From positions 60,421-124,420 of the forward strand of contig JAEUHI010000036.1 of assembly GCA_016795385.1 (NCBI GenBank): a stretch of 64,000 nt of DNA, given 5' to 3'. The notes under the pieces are model-generated. The model searched no databases and was not told the DNA's origin. It was given only the letters and a program-made list of their open reading frames with translations. The translations under genes were made by a program, and so were the position numbers. Below are positions 48,161 to 56,715 of this stretch, piece by piece. Each line of letters starts with the position of its first letter. Within the stretch, counting starts at the first letter, position 1. The stretch comes from Verrucomicrobiales bacterium (lineage in GTDB: Bacteria; Verrucomicrobiota; Verrucomicrobiia; Verrucomicrobiales; DEV007).

Positions 48161-48365
48161 GTAGCCGGTGGTGAAGCAACGCGGAACCACCGGGGCACGC
48201 CAGGAGAAACGTGTGCGCCCCGGCAGGGGCGCGAGAAGCCCTCCGGAAATGCCATCGACGCACCGCTTCGCTCCTTGGGTGACATGAACGCTTCTCCCGC
48301 CCCTCCGGGGCGCGTCGTTTGTTATATGGGGTCCGGTGGTTCCGCGTTGCTCCACCACCGGCTAC
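48161..48365. repeat. 205-bp element with 33-bp terminal inverted repeats
   Basis: The arms 48161-48193 and 48333-48365 are reverse complements with a single mismatch (core ccggtggttccgcgttgct). The inside has further GC hairpins (gccccggcaggggc; cccctccgggg) and no gene. Just outside, 48396-48475 has two more hairpin units (ccggcaggtcatgccgg; tcggcaggtcttgccgg). The gene-free space 48058-48487 thus consists mainly of palindromic repeats, resembling a MITE/REP-like element. Confidence 0.75.
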
Positions 48366-48487
48366 GTTCTCCGGCCCCTCCGGGGCCAACGGATCACCCT
48401 CAGCCGGCAGGTCATGCCGGTCCCTCCTCGGCCAAACGATTGCCAATAGTCGGCAGGTCTTGCCGGTCGCACCTTCCAACCCGCGCC

Positions 48488-49021
48488 TCACTCGAGGAAC
48501 ATCTCCTCCTCCGCGAGACCGGTCAGCACGTTGAACTGGAGCCGCGCATAGGATTTGCCGATGGAAAAACGCACCGCCATGGGATCGCTGAGGCCGGAGC
48601 TGCGGAAGGTCCAGAAATAGCCGGGTTCCTTGGTCCAGCGTTTCGTCCCCGGGGGCATCAATTCCATCACCGTCTCCGCGGGCAGTCGGTAGGATTCATG
48701 AAAGGCCCCTCCCCTCGCTTCCGGACGAGGCTCGATCGCCAGGGCCGCCTCCGCGACCGGCGGACTTTCGGTCAGCACGAATCCGCCCCGATCGAAGAGG
48801 ATGTATTGATCGCGGCGGAACGCGTAGGCGCGCTTTTTCGCCTTCAGAGCCGCGGCCTTGATGTCCGTGGCGGCCTGGGTCAGGGATTCCTCGGTGGCCC
48901 CGTCATCGAAACGCACCAGGAAAAACCCGGTGAACATCGCGATGATCGCGAGCACGATGAGGACCTCGAAAAGCGAGTATCCTCCGCGGAGAGCCCGTCG
49001 CTCACCAGTTGCCGATATCAT
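48488..49021 (-). CDS. Type II secretion pseudopilin, GspH-like
   Basis: 177 residues. The prepilin-type leader ends in 'RALRGG|YSLFEVLIVLAIIAMFTGFFL': Gly at -1, Tyr at +1 and Glu at +5 of the hydrophobic helix, matching prepilin peptidase sites. The globular part is a GspH/FimT-like beta domain. It overlaps the end of gspG by 20 nt, so translation is coupled. It is a minor pseudopilin of the piston-like pilus. Confidence 0.85.
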   Translation of the reverse strand: MISATGERRALRGGYSLFEVLIVLAIIAMFTGFFLVRFDDGATEESLTQAATDIKAAALKAKKRAYAFRRDQYILFDRGGFVLTESPPVAEAALAIEPRPEARGGAFHESYRLPAETVMELMPPGTKRWTKEPGYFWTFRSSGLSDPMAVRFSIGKSYARLQFNVLTGLAEEEMFLE

Positions 49022-49427
49022 CCTCGGTGCCCTCCTGGCCGTCTTTGCCCATCGAGAAGATGTCGAACTCCTCCGTGTTGTGCTTGCCCGGGCGGCGGTA
49101 TTGATAGGGATTTCCCCACGGATCAAAAAGCGCCTCTTTCTGCATCAGGTTTTTCCAGCTGCGGGGCTGGGGACCGTCGCTGGGCTTGGTCACGAGGGCG
49201 TCGAGTCCCTGTTCCGTCGTCGGGTAAAGGCCGCCCTTGGTCTTGTAGCGGATGAGCTGGGCCTTCAGCGTCTGGATGTCCCCTTTCACCTTGCCTTCCT
49301 CCGCGTCGCCGAGGACGTCGACCATCATGAACGTGCCCATCCCCACGAGGAGGGCGATGATGCCGAGGACGAGGAGCATCTCCATCAGGGTGAAACCTTT
49401 GGCGCGGCGCGAGCGATGAATTTTCAT
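49002..49427 (-). CDS. gspG: Type II secretion major pseudopilin GspG
   Basis: 141 residues with the class III leader 'RRAKG|FTLMEMLLVLGIIALLVGMGTF' and the GspG hallmark 'AQLIRYKTKGGLYPTTEQGLDALVTKP', then 'DPWGNPYQYRRPGKHNTEEFDIFSMGKDGQEGTEDDIGNW' with Ca2+-site acidic residues. It assembles the pseudopilus in the periplasm. It is third in the order E-F-G-H. Confidence 0.96.
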   Translation of the reverse strand: MKIHRSRRAKGFTLMEMLLVLGIIALLVGMGTFMMVDVLGDAEEGKVKGDIQTLKAQLIRYKTKGGLYPTTEQGLDALVTKPSDGPQPRSWKNLMQKEALFDPWGNPYQYRRPGKHNTEEFDIFSMGKDGQEGTEDDIGNW

Positions 49428-49449
49428 GTCAGGGAGAGTACCACAGGCC

Positions 49450-50712
49450 TCAGCGATTCCGCAAGACGGAAATGGTTTCGTAAATGACCGAGATCATCAT
49501 GTAGGCCATCAGCCCCACGACGAGGGACATCACGAGAATGATGGCCGGCTGGATGACGGAGGCGATCCGCTCGATTGCACGGCCGAATTCGCGGTCGAGC
49601 CGGTCGCCTGCCTTCGCCATCGAAGGGGCGAGCTGGCCGGTATCCTCACCGATGCGGACCATGTCGATGAGGCCCGACTCAAAAATGCCCGCCTTTTCCA
49701 TGCAACGGTTCAGCAGGGCTCCCTCGGAAACGCGGCCACGCATCTGCTGGATCTGCTCGCGGACATAGCGGTTCGGGGTCGTCGTCTCGACCAGCTCGAG
49801 CGCCCGCACGATCGGCAGCCCGTTCACGAGCAGATTCGAGAGCGTCTCGACGAATTGCACGTTGAAACGGGTAATGAGGAGCTTTCCAAAGAGCGGGAGC
49901 TTCAGCTTCACTTCATCCCACCAGCGCTTCGTCGGCTCGCGCTGGAACATCACGAAGAGGATCACCACCGCGATCAGCAGCAGCACGAGCAGGGCAATCC
50001 AGTTGGCCTTCATGAAATCCCCTGCCCCGAGCAGCAATCTCGCGATCGGGGGCAACTCCCCGCCGGTGGACTCCACGAGACGGCGCAGTTTCGGAATCAG
50101 GAAAAACGTGAACATCGCCGACACCGCGATGCCCGAGACGACGAGGAAGGAGGGATAAATCAACGCCGTGGCGAGCTTGCCCTTCAGTTCAGCAAGGGTG
50201 TTGAGATACTTCACCTGCCGTTTCAGGATGTCGCCCAAGGCCCCCGAGACCTCGCCGGCCGAGACCAGGTTGCAATAGAGTTCATTGAAGCTCGTCGAAG
50301 AAAGGCGCAGGGCCGTCGCGAGGGGCACCCCGTCGCGCACCTTCTCATAGCAGGACGCCGCGACACGGGCGATCGCGGGCGACTCACTGCGTTTGCCAAT
50401 CGAGTGGAGCGAGGTGTCGAGCTGAACTCCCGCCGCGAGGAGATCGCTGAGCTCCTCGGTGAACTGCACGAGCTGTTTCGAGGAAAGCCGGTTTTCCACC
50501 GGGGCCGAGGCCGCCTTTTTCGCGGGTTTGTCAGGCGTCGATTCCTTCCCGGACTTTTTCTTCTCCACCTTCTGCTTTTCCTCGGTCAGGGAAAGGACGC
50601 GGCTCCCCTGCTCGTTGAGCCGCCGCGTCGCTTCGCCCCGGCTCGAGGCATCGAGGTGGCCTTCGGAAAGCGAACCATCCTTCTGCAGGACCTTGTAGCG
50701 GAAGGAAGCCAT
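49450..50712 (-). CDS. gspF: Type II secretion inner-membrane platform protein GspF
   Basis: 420 residues with an N-terminal cytoplasmic extension ('FRYKVLQKDGSLSEGHLDASSRGEATRRLNEQGSRVLSL'), a Lys-rich linker, and two T2SSF repeats: 'LVQFTEELSDLLAAGVQLDTSLHSIGK' and 'VQFVETLSNLLVNGLPIVRALELVE'. Three or so membrane helices are visible, the last near the C terminus ('AIILVMSLVVGLMAYMMISVIYE'). It starts 15 nt after gspE. Confidence 0.94.
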   Translation of the reverse strand: MASFRYKVLQKDGSLSEGHLDASSRGEATRRLNEQGSRVLSLTEEKQKVEKKKSGKESTPDKPAKKAASAPVENRLSSKQLVQFTEELSDLLAAGVQLDTSLHSIGKRSESPAIARVAASCYEKVRDGVPLATALRLSSTSFNELYCNLVSAGEVSGALGDILKRQVKYLNTLAELKGKLATALIYPSFLVVSGIAVSAMFTFFLIPKLRRLVESTGGELPPIARLLLGAGDFMKANWIALLVLLLIAVVILFVMFQREPTKRWWDEVKLKLPLFGKLLITRFNVQFVETLSNLLVNGLPIVRALELVETTTPNRYVREQIQQMRGRVSEGALLNRCMEKAGIFESGLIDMVRIGEDTGQLAPSMAKAGDRLDREFGRAIERIASVIQPAIILVMSLVVGLMAYMMISVIYETISVLRNR

Positions 50713-50727
50713 CGGGAAAAGAGAGGA

Positions 50728-52476
50728 TCAGCCGAGTTCGGTCGACGAGACGACCTCCTCGATCGTGGTGTGGCCTTCGATCACCTTGCGCCAGCCATAG
50801 TCGCGCATGTTCGTGAAGCCGTCGAGCATGCCCTGACGCTGCAGATCCTGCTTCGAGGCCCCGCTGACGATCAGCTCCTGAACCTTTTCGGTGACGCGGA
50901 AGAGCTCGTAGACCGCCGTCCGTCCACGGTAGCCGGTGTGGCCGCAACTGTCGCAACCATGGGGATTCACCGAATAAATCCGGCCCGCCTGATGCACCGG
51001 GAAACCGACCGAGCGGAGGAACTCCTCCGAATAATCGCCGCCCGGCACGCGGCACTCGAGGCAGAGACGCCGCACGAGCCGCTGGGCGATGAAGGCGCGC
51101 ACCGAGGCCGCGATCAGGAAAGGCTCCACCCCCATGTCGACGAGACGCGTGATGCCGCCGACCGAGTCGTTCGTGTGCAGCGTGGAGAAGACGAGGTGAC
51201 CGGTCAGGGCCGCCTGCACCGCGATCTCGGCGGTCTCGACGTCGCGGATTTCCCCCACCATGATCACGTTCGGATCGCCCCGCAGGATGCTGCGCAGACC
51301 CGAGGCGAAAGTCAGATTGATCTCCGGCTTCACCGCGATCTGCACCGCGCCTTCGAGCCGGTTTTCCACCGGGTCCTCGATCGTCACGATCTTCGTATCC
51401 TCGGAGTTCAGGGCCGAGAGGAAACAGAAAAGGCTCGTCGATTTGCCGCACCCCGTCGGGCCGGTGACGAGGACGATCCCGTTCGGTCGGGAAAGGATCT
51501 CATCGATCTGCTTGCGCAAGTCGCCGAACATGTCGAGGCGGTCGATCGTGAATTTCTCCTGCCCGAGGAGACGCAGCGAGATGCTTTCGCCCTCGATCGC
51601 CGGGATCGTCGCGACCCGCGTGTCGATGGGCTGGCCGCCCACCTGCAGGGCGATACGTCCGTCCTGCGGCTTGCGTTTCTCCGCGATGTCGAGCCCCGCC
51701 ATCAGCTTCACCCGTGCGATCACCGAGCTCTGCAAAGCGGCGATGTTGTCCGGCACCGGCACGCGGCGCAGCACCCCGTCGACGCGGTAGCGGACGCGCA
51801 GGTCGTTCCGCATCGGCTCGATGTGGATATCCGTGGCCCGTTGTTTGAGCGCCTCGTTCAGGATCTGGTTCACGAATTTCACCACCGAGGCCTCTTCGTC
51901 CTCGTCGTCGATGACGTTCACCGTTTCCTTGAAACTGAACTCGTCGCTGTCCCAATCGCGGTTCGCGAGGAGGTCGTCGAAGATGTCGCCACCGACCCCG
52001 TAGAATTTCTGCAGGCCCGCCAGCACCTTGCGTCGCGGCGAGAGCACCCACTTGATCGGACACCCCGTCGCCCGGCGCACGAGCTGGCGATCGATCGTGC
52101 AAAAGGGATCGTAATGCGCGATCTCGAGCATCGTCGGACGCACCGATCCCTCGCCCAGCTCGGCGCGCAGGAGAAGGGCGCGGTGTTTGATCGCGATGTT
52201 CGGCGGACAGGCCGCCTTGAGAATGTCCGCGTTGGCCGTGTCCACGAGCGGGTCCTCTTCCCACGTGAGATGGAGTTTCTCCGCGAGGTTCGAGCCGAAA
52301 TCCTTCTCCGGCACCTCCACGTGATCGAGGATCCAATCGATCAGCGAGCCCCCGTTGAAAAACTGCTCGCGCAGCGCCGTGACGTCGACGGATTGGCGCA
52401 AGTCCATCCCCGCGGCTTCCCCGATGAGGCCGAGCACCCGTTCAAATCCTTTTTCGATGGTCGCCTGATCCGACAT
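50728..52476 (-). CDS. gspE: Type II secretion ATPase GspE
   Basis: 582 residues from the ATG at 52476. An N-terminal MshEN-like half is followed by the ATPase core: Walker A GPTGCGKST (339-347), Asp box 'IVTIEDPVENRL', Walker B 'ILRGDPNVIMVGEIRD', His box 'STLHTNDSVGGITRLVDMGVEPF'. A tetracysteine zinc site follows (CLEC ... CDSC). It powers pseudopilus extension. It heads the minus-strand gspE-F-G-H run; the secretin and other gsp genes are not in the window. It is divergent from the ThuA gene. Confidence 0.95.
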   Translation of the reverse strand: MSDQATIEKGFERVLGLIGEAAGMDLRQSVDVTALREQFFNGGSLIDWILDHVEVPEKDFGSNLAEKLHLTWEEDPLVDTANADILKAACPPNIAIKHRALLLRAELGEGSVRPTMLEIAHYDPFCTIDRQLVRRATGCPIKWVLSPRRKVLAGLQKFYGVGGDIFDDLLANRDWDSDEFSFKETVNVIDDEDEEASVVKFVNQILNEALKQRATDIHIEPMRNDLRVRYRVDGVLRRVPVPDNIAALQSSVIARVKLMAGLDIAEKRKPQDGRIALQVGGQPIDTRVATIPAIEGESISLRLLGQEKFTIDRLDMFGDLRKQIDEILSRPNGIVLVTGPTGCGKSTSLFCFLSALNSEDTKIVTIEDPVENRLEGAVQIAVKPEINLTFASGLRSILRGDPNVIMVGEIRDVETAEIAVQAALTGHLVFSTLHTNDSVGGITRLVDMGVEPFLIAASVRAFIAQRLVRRLCLECRVPGGDYSEEFLRSVGFPVHQAGRIYSVNPHGCDSCGHTGYRGRTAVYELFRVTEKVQELIVSGASKQDLQRQGMLDGFTNMRDYGWRKVIEGHTTIEEVVSSTELG

Positions 52477-52620
52477 GTTCCCCCGTTTCTCCCGGGCCGG
52501 GAAGCATAGCGAAGGCCAAGCCCGGCTCAAATGCTTTGTTTGTCACAAAGTTCCGCCGAAACACCGGGGCGAGCCGCTTCCTCGCTTGACCCCGTCTCAA
52601 AAACTTCCAAAACTGCGCCC

Positions 52621-53574
52621 ATGTTCCCCCATCAGACCCTCTTGAACCTCCGATTGAACCCCCTTCGGTCGCTTTTCGCCGCCTTTCTTTTGGTCGCCCC
52701 CCTCGCCCAAGCCGGTCCCGGCGATGACAAAACCGTCCTCTGTTTTGTCTCGCACAAGACCTCCCACGGCTTCGGCGCCCACGAGTATGCCGCCGGTTGC
52801 CGCCTCATCGGCCAGTGGCTCGAGGAAACCTACCCCGACGCGAAGATCGAGTCCCGCTACTCGATCAACTGGCCGACCGATCCCGCGACCTTCTTCCAGG
52901 ACGCCGACACCGTCATCTTTTTCTGCTCGGGCGGAGGCGGCCATCTCGTCAACGGTCACGTCCCCGAGTTCGATGCGGTGATGCGCACCGGGGCCGGCAT
53001 CGCCTGCCTGCATTATGGTGTCGAAGTGCCAATCGGCCCGAGCGCCAAGGGCATGCTCGCATGGATGGGCGGCTATTTCGAGATGAATTGGTCCGTCAAT
53101 CCCCACTGGGTCGCGAGCTTCGAGGTCTTCCCCGGCCACCCCGCCGCCAATGGCGTGAAGCCCTTTGCGATCGATGATGAATGGTATTTCCACATGCGTT
53201 TTGTCGAAGGCTTGAAAGGCGTCACCCCCATCCTTTCCGCCGTGGCCCCAGCCGAGACGATGAAACGTCCCGACGGACCCCATTCCGGGAATCCCGCCGT
53301 GCGCGCAGCCGTCGCCAAAGGCGAACCCCAGCACGTCGCCTGGACCTACGAACGCGGCGACGACTATCAGAAAGGCCGCGGCTTCGGCTTCACCGGTTTA
53401 CACTACCACTGGAATTGGGAAGACGACAACTTCCGCAAGACCGTCCTCAACGGCGTCGCCTGGAGCGCCCGTCTCGAGATCCCCGCGAACGGCATCGAGA
53501 CCGCCAAACCCACCCGCGAATTTCTCGAAGCCAACATCCTGGAATACGGCGGCGAGCAAGGGCGGAAGAAATAG
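52621..53574 (+). CDS. Secreted ThuA-domain protein
   Basis: 317 residues from the ATG with a signal peptide (NPLRSLFAAFLLVAPLAQA). ThuA (class I glutamine-amidotransferase-like) phrases are 'VLCFVSHKTSHGFGAHEYAAGCRLIGQWLEE', 'DADTVIFFCSGGGGHLVNGHVPEFDAVMRTGAGIACLHYGVE', 'FEMNWSVNPHW', 'DEWYFHMRF' and a closing 'GFTGLHYHWNWEDDNFRKTVLNGVAWSARLEIP'. The family is linked to sugar catabolism, often as carbohydrate-active secreted enzymes in PVC genomes; the reaction is unknown. It is divergent from gspE. Confidence 0.9.
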   Translation: MFPHQTLLNLRLNPLRSLFAAFLLVAPLAQAGPGDDKTVLCFVSHKTSHGFGAHEYAAGCRLIGQWLEETYPDAKIESRYSINWPTDPATFFQDADTVIFFCSGGGGHLVNGHVPEFDAVMRTGAGIACLHYGVEVPIGPSAKGMLAWMGGYFEMNWSVNPHWVASFEVFPGHPAANGVKPFAIDDEWYFHMRFVEGLKGVTPILSAVAPAETMKRPDGPHSGNPAVRAAVAKGEPQHVAWTYERGDDYQKGRGFGFTGLHYHWNWEDDNFRKTVLNGVAWSARLEIPANGIETAKPTREFLEANILEYGGEQGRKK

Positions 53575-53612
53575 AGAAAAGAACGTATTGCATACACTTT
53601 TCTGTCGACAAA

Positions 53613-53650
53613 AAAGCGGCAATTTCCTAAAAACAGGGAGTCGCCGCTTT
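53613..53650 (+). promoter_or_regulatory. Hairpin enclosing the ribosome-binding site of the next gene
   Basis: AAAGCGGC (53613-53620) pairs with GCCGCTTT (53643-53650). The 22-nt loop contains agggag, the best ribosome site for the ATG at 53653. The structure could hinder translation of that gene, or be the terminator of the ThuA gene. It has no T-run beyond the stem. Confidence 0.35.
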
Positions 53651-53652
53651 CC

Positions 53653-54033
53653 ATGAGCTTCCTACGAAACCGCCGCGCTTTCTTCCTGCTGGGTCTCACG
53701 GCCACGCTTCTTTGTCACTGCGGACGCGACGAAGCCCCCCCGGTGGGTGTCCTCAAGACGACCACCCACGAGTTCACGCTCCATGCCGGTCCCGAGGGTC
53801 CGCTTTATACGGTGCGGGATGAGAAGGGAAAAGTGCTCGTCCGCGAGGTCTCCGGAGCCGTCCTCGCAGCAGAGTTCCCCCTGCTCAACGAAGACCTCAA
53901 GGGCCTCTACGCCGGCAACCAACTTCTCGCCCCCTCCTTTCCCCGATCGGACTCCGCCGCCAGCCACATCGGCAATGCCGCGTTCGAAAACAAGCCGCTC
54001 GATCTCAGAGCGCTCGACCTGAAGAAGCCCTGA
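53653..54033 (+). CDS. Hypothetical lipoprotein
   Basis: 126 residues with a lipobox (LTATLLCHC, Cys at ~21-23) after a charged n-region. The mature part is small and beta-rich ('GVLKTTTHEFTLHAGPEGPLYTVRDEKGKVLVREVSGAVLAAEFPLLNEDLKGLYAG'), without a domain that I recognise. It is 15 nt upstream of the TfoX-like gene, so the two are likely co-transcribed. Confidence 0.75.
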   Translation: MSFLRNRRAFFLLGLTATLLCHCGRDEAPPVGVLKTTTHEFTLHAGPEGPLYTVRDEKGKVLVREVSGAVLAAEFPLLNEDLKGLYAGNQLLAPSFPRSDSAASHIGNAAFENKPLDLRALDLKKP

Positions 54034-54048
54034 GAAGCGACAACGCCC

Positions 54049-54399
54049 ATGTCCTCGGAGGCTGCCTTTGTCGCGCATCTTCTCGACCTGCTTGAGCCGC
54101 TCGGGGGCGTCTCCGCTAAGCGCATGTTCGGTGCCTACGGCATCTTCCGCGATGGCCGGATGTTCGGGCTCGTCGATGGAGGCGAACTGTTTCTGAAAAC
54201 CGATGCGGAGAATCGCGGTAACTTCGAGGCGCGCGACCTCGCGGCCTTCCAATACGAGATGAAGGATGGCAGGGTCTCCGTAATGTCCTACCACCGCTGC
54301 CCCGAAGAAGCCCTCGACAGTCCCCACGCCATGCGCCCCTGGGCCGAGTCGGCGATCGCTGCGGCGAAGCGGAGCGGGGTAAAGAAGAAGGGGAAGTGA
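54049..54399 (+). CDS. TfoX/Sxy N-terminal domain protein
   Basis: 116 residues, cytosolic. The TfoX_N signature is obvious: 'LLEPLGGVSAKRMFGAYGIFRDGRMFGLVDGGELFLKTDAENRGNFEARDLAAFQYEM...VMSYHRCPEEALDSPHAMRPWAESAIAAAKR'. Stand-alone TfoX_N proteins are widespread. The link to competence regulation seen in gamma-proteobacteria cannot be assumed here. A Lys-rich tail ends the protein. Confidence 0.92.
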   Translation: MSSEAAFVAHLLDLLEPLGGVSAKRMFGAYGIFRDGRMFGLVDGGELFLKTDAENRGNFEARDLAAFQYEMKDGRVSVMSYHRCPEEALDSPHAMRPWAESAIAAAKRSGVKKKGK

Positions 54400-54438
54400 C
54401 AGGATTTTATGGAAGGCTCAGAATCGAAGAATTGAGGC

Positions 54439-54628
54439 GGCCTACGGAACACACGGAATACACAGAAGTGTTTCTATTTTCTTCTCAATTACACCATTCA
54501 ACCCATTTAAAACCTCGGTATCTTGTCTTCGCGGTCCAAGATATTTCCGGGTATTCTGTGTATTTTGATGCCTGCGGCATCTATCTCGGCCTCTTGTAAT
54601 TCCGTGTTTTCCGCGTATTCCGTAGGCC
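54439..54628. repeat. Dispersed inverted repeat, copy 2 (TACGGAACAC family)
   Basis: Arms 54439-54463 (ggcctacggaacacacgg...) and 54601-54628 (...ccgcgtattccgtaggcc) are imperfect reverse complements. They share their sequence with the element at 3176-3257. The insert is larger and AT-rich, with internal 'tattctgtgtatttt' decay products. No gene is present in 54400-54689. Confidence 0.7.
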
Positions 54629-54700
54629 GCTCCTTCTTCGCTCGATGGTAGGCCGCCTCTTCGTCGCTCGATTCTAGGCCGCCTCTTCGTCACCTCCCAC
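54623..54700. repeat. 26-bp tandem repeat, three copies
   Basis: Copies start with taggccgc at 54623, 54649 and 54675, period 26. The first grows out of the dispersed inverted repeat and the third runs into the last codons of the DUF1080-like gene. The array probably arose by slippage at the end of the palindrome. Confidence 0.75.
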
Positions 54701-55277
54701 TCACAAACGCCACCTCATCGAAGGCCACGCTTTGGCCCTGCACTACGAAACGATAGCCCGTCTTCTCCTTCGCCAGATTCGGATGCGTCCCTTCGAGGAC
54801 GGCGTCCCCCACCGACACCTTCACCTTCGTGCCCTCGACCGTGCAGGAGATCTCGACCCATTCACCGGGCTTCAGCGCGAGGGTTTCCTTCGCGAGCGTC
54901 TCGGCCTTCGAGGCTGGATCCTTCTTGTCCTTGTCCATCGACAGCGTCGCCTGGCCGCCCGTGATCGCGACACGGAAGAGGTGACCTTTCGCGTGATTGT
55001 AGCTGAGGTGGAATCCCTTCGCCCCATCGAGCCGCACCTTCATCTTCAAGGTCGAGTTCACGTGCGGATCCGGAATGTTGAAGACCGCCGCATGTTGGTC
55101 CGCCGCCAGCTCCGAGCCGACCAGCGCCCCGTCGACGACTTTCCATTCGCCCTTCATCCCCTTCCATCCCTCGGGTAGACCTTCGCTGGCAAAGTCCGCC
55201 TTCAGCACCGGATCGGCGGAGCGGAGGACAGGTGAAGACACGAGAGACAAGACGGCAAGCAACAAGAGACGGTTCAT
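54690..55277 (-). CDS. Secreted DUF1080-like (concanavalin-fold) protein
   Basis: 195 residues from the ATG at 55277, with a signal peptide (MNRLLLLAVLSLVSSPVLRS). The body has the jelly-roll pattern of DUF1080/3-keto-disaccharide-hydrolase-like proteins: 'LKADFASEGLPEGWKGMKGEWKVVDGALVGSELAADQHAAVFNIPDPHVNSTLKMKVRLDG', 'GEWVEISCTVEGTKVKVSVGDAVLEGTHPNLAKEKTGYRFVVQGQSVAFDEVAF'. It is likely periplasmic and carbohydrate-related; activity unknown. It is divergent from the Ldh gene. Confidence 0.82.
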   Translation of the reverse strand: MNRLLLLAVLSLVSSPVLRSADPVLKADFASEGLPEGWKGMKGEWKVVDGALVGSELAADQHAAVFNIPDPHVNSTLKMKVRLDGAKGFHLSYNHAKGHLFRVAITGGQATLSMDKDKKDPASKAETLAKETLALKPGEWVEISCTVEGTKVKVSVGDAVLEGTHPNLAKEKTGYRFVVQGQSVAFDEVAFVSGR

Positions 55278-55394
55278 GGCGCGTTTGTATACGAATCGCC
55301 CGCCCCCGACAAGACTGTAGTCGAGTTTTCCGCGGTGCCGTGCCGGCCCATTTTTCGCTGGCGTGGCGGGGGATTCCGTGTCATCGCTTCCGCC

Positions 55395-56507
55395 ATGTCC
55401 ACCCCCTCCTACTTTGTCGTTTCCCGCGAACAGCACGAAGACCTCGTCGCCGCCGCCTACCAGCACCGCGGTTATCTCGCCGACGAGTCCGCGGCGGCCG
55501 CCCGCATGTGCAGCGAGGCCTCGTGGCATGGCATCCGCACCCACAACGCCCTCAAGGCCCTCCACCTCGACGAACTCTTCGGCAGCGGCAGCGGCGGTTG
55601 CGTCCCAGGTGCCCGGATCGAGGTGCGCGAGACCCGTTTCCCCGCCGTGCAGAGCTGGAATGCCCACCGCAAGCTCGGCCAGGCCGTCGCCTGCGAGGCC
55701 ATCGAGACCTGCATCCGCCTCGCCGACCAATACGGCAGCGGCACCGTCGCGATCGACAATGCCTTCCACTACCTCTGGGGCGGCGGTTATGTGATGGACG
55801 CGGCCAAGCGCGGCTACATCGCCTACACCAATTGCACCTCCACCCTCGCCGAGGTCGTGCCCTTCGGCGGCAAATTCCCCACCCTCGGCACCAATCCCCA
55901 CAGCTGGGGATTCCCCACCATGGAGGCCCTCGGCTACCCCGTCGTCATCGATTGGGCCACCTCCGAGATCGCCATGGGCAAGGTCGAGCAATACAAGCGC
56001 GAGAACAAAAAGCTCGAGTCTCCCTTCGGCGTCGACAAGGATGGCAATCCCACCGACGATCCCTTCGCCGTCGTCGCCCTGCTCCCCTTCGGCCGCCACA
56101 AGGGCTACGGACTCGGCCTCCTCAACGAACTCTACGGAGCCGCCATCGGCGGATCTTTGCCCACCCTGCGCGGCCGTGCCGCCAAGGCCGAGGGCACCGG
56201 TGAAAAGACCACCTGCGCCTTCTACTTCCAGGTCGTGCATCCCGACGCCATCGCCGGAGGCGATTTCTCCCACGGCCGCACCCAGGCCGAAAACATCACC
56301 GCCGTGTTGAAGGACGTCTTCGGCCACGGCAACGAGAAGTGCATGCTGCCCGGCACCATCGAAGCCAACAGCGCCAAGCTCAGCGAGAAGGCCGATGGAC
56401 TCCTCTTCACCGAAGCCGAGGTGAAAGGATTCATCCACCTCGCCGAAGAGTGCGGCCTCGACGCCAGCGCCTGGGATCCCGCGAAGTTGCCGACCTTTGC
56501 GGGGTGA
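55395..56507 (+). CDS. Ldh family oxidoreductase (malate/L-lactate/ureidoglycolate dehydrogenase type)
   Basis: 370 residues from the ATG giving 'MSTPSYFVVSREQHEDLVAAAYQHRGY'. It belongs to the NAD(P)-dependent type-2 malate/lactate dehydrogenase family (YiaK/AllD/Mdh-II), with 'HGIRTHNALKALHLDEL', 'YGSGTVAIDNAFHYLWGGGYVMDAA', 'TSTLAEVVPFGG', 'GTNPHSWGFPT' and 'LPFGRHKGYGLGLLNELYGA'. The catalytic His of the HG motif is present. It is cytosolic and reduces 2-oxo acids or oxidises 2-hydroxy acids; the substrate cannot be told from the sequence. Confidence 0.9.
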   Translation: MSTPSYFVVSREQHEDLVAAAYQHRGYLADESAAAARMCSEASWHGIRTHNALKALHLDELFGSGSGGCVPGARIEVRETRFPAVQSWNAHRKLGQAVACEAIETCIRLADQYGSGTVAIDNAFHYLWGGGYVMDAAKRGYIAYTNCTSTLAEVVPFGGKFPTLGTNPHSWGFPTMEALGYPVVIDWATSEIAMGKVEQYKRENKKLESPFGVDKDGNPTDDPFAVVALLPFGRHKGYGLGLLNELYGAAIGGSLPTLRGRAAKAEGTGEKTTCAFYFQVVHPDAIAGGDFSHGRTQAENITAVLKDVFGHGNEKCMLPGTIEANSAKLSEKADGLLFTEAEVKGFIHLAEECGLDASAWDPAKLPTFAG

Positions 56508-56533
56508 GGCGGGGGGCCGTGGGCTGTAAGCGG

Positions 56534-56657
56534 TGAGCAGTGGGCAGTGAGCAGTGGGCAGTGGGACTGCGCGCAACCGCCAACCGCCAACCGCCAACCG
56601 CCAACCGCCAACCGCCAACCGCCAACCGCCAACCGCCAACCGCCAACCGCCAACCGC
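56534..56657. repeat. 14-bp and 7-bp tandem repeats, (caaccgc)12
   Basis: Two copies of gtgagcagtgggca (56534-56561) are followed by twelve perfect copies of caaccgc (56574-56657). The array lies 58 nt before the PQQ-propeller start and after the Ldh stop. Perfect identity implies recent slippage and variable length. The reading frame across it ('NRQPPTA' or 'GGWRLAV') is not a real protein. Confidence 0.92.
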
Positions 56658-56715
56658 CGAACGGCGCATACAGGCCGTATCGCCGCAGCCGCGTCTCTGC
56701 TTCAATGATCGCATC

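Noticed and set aside
54396..54599. Small gene after the TfoX-like protein (PTEHTEYTE translation)
   Set aside because: It is a translation of the dispersed inverted repeat. Nearly the same peptide appears opposite the element at 3176-3257.
56574..56657. Possible CRISPR array
   Set aside because: The units are contiguous 7-mers with no spacers, and no cas gene is near.
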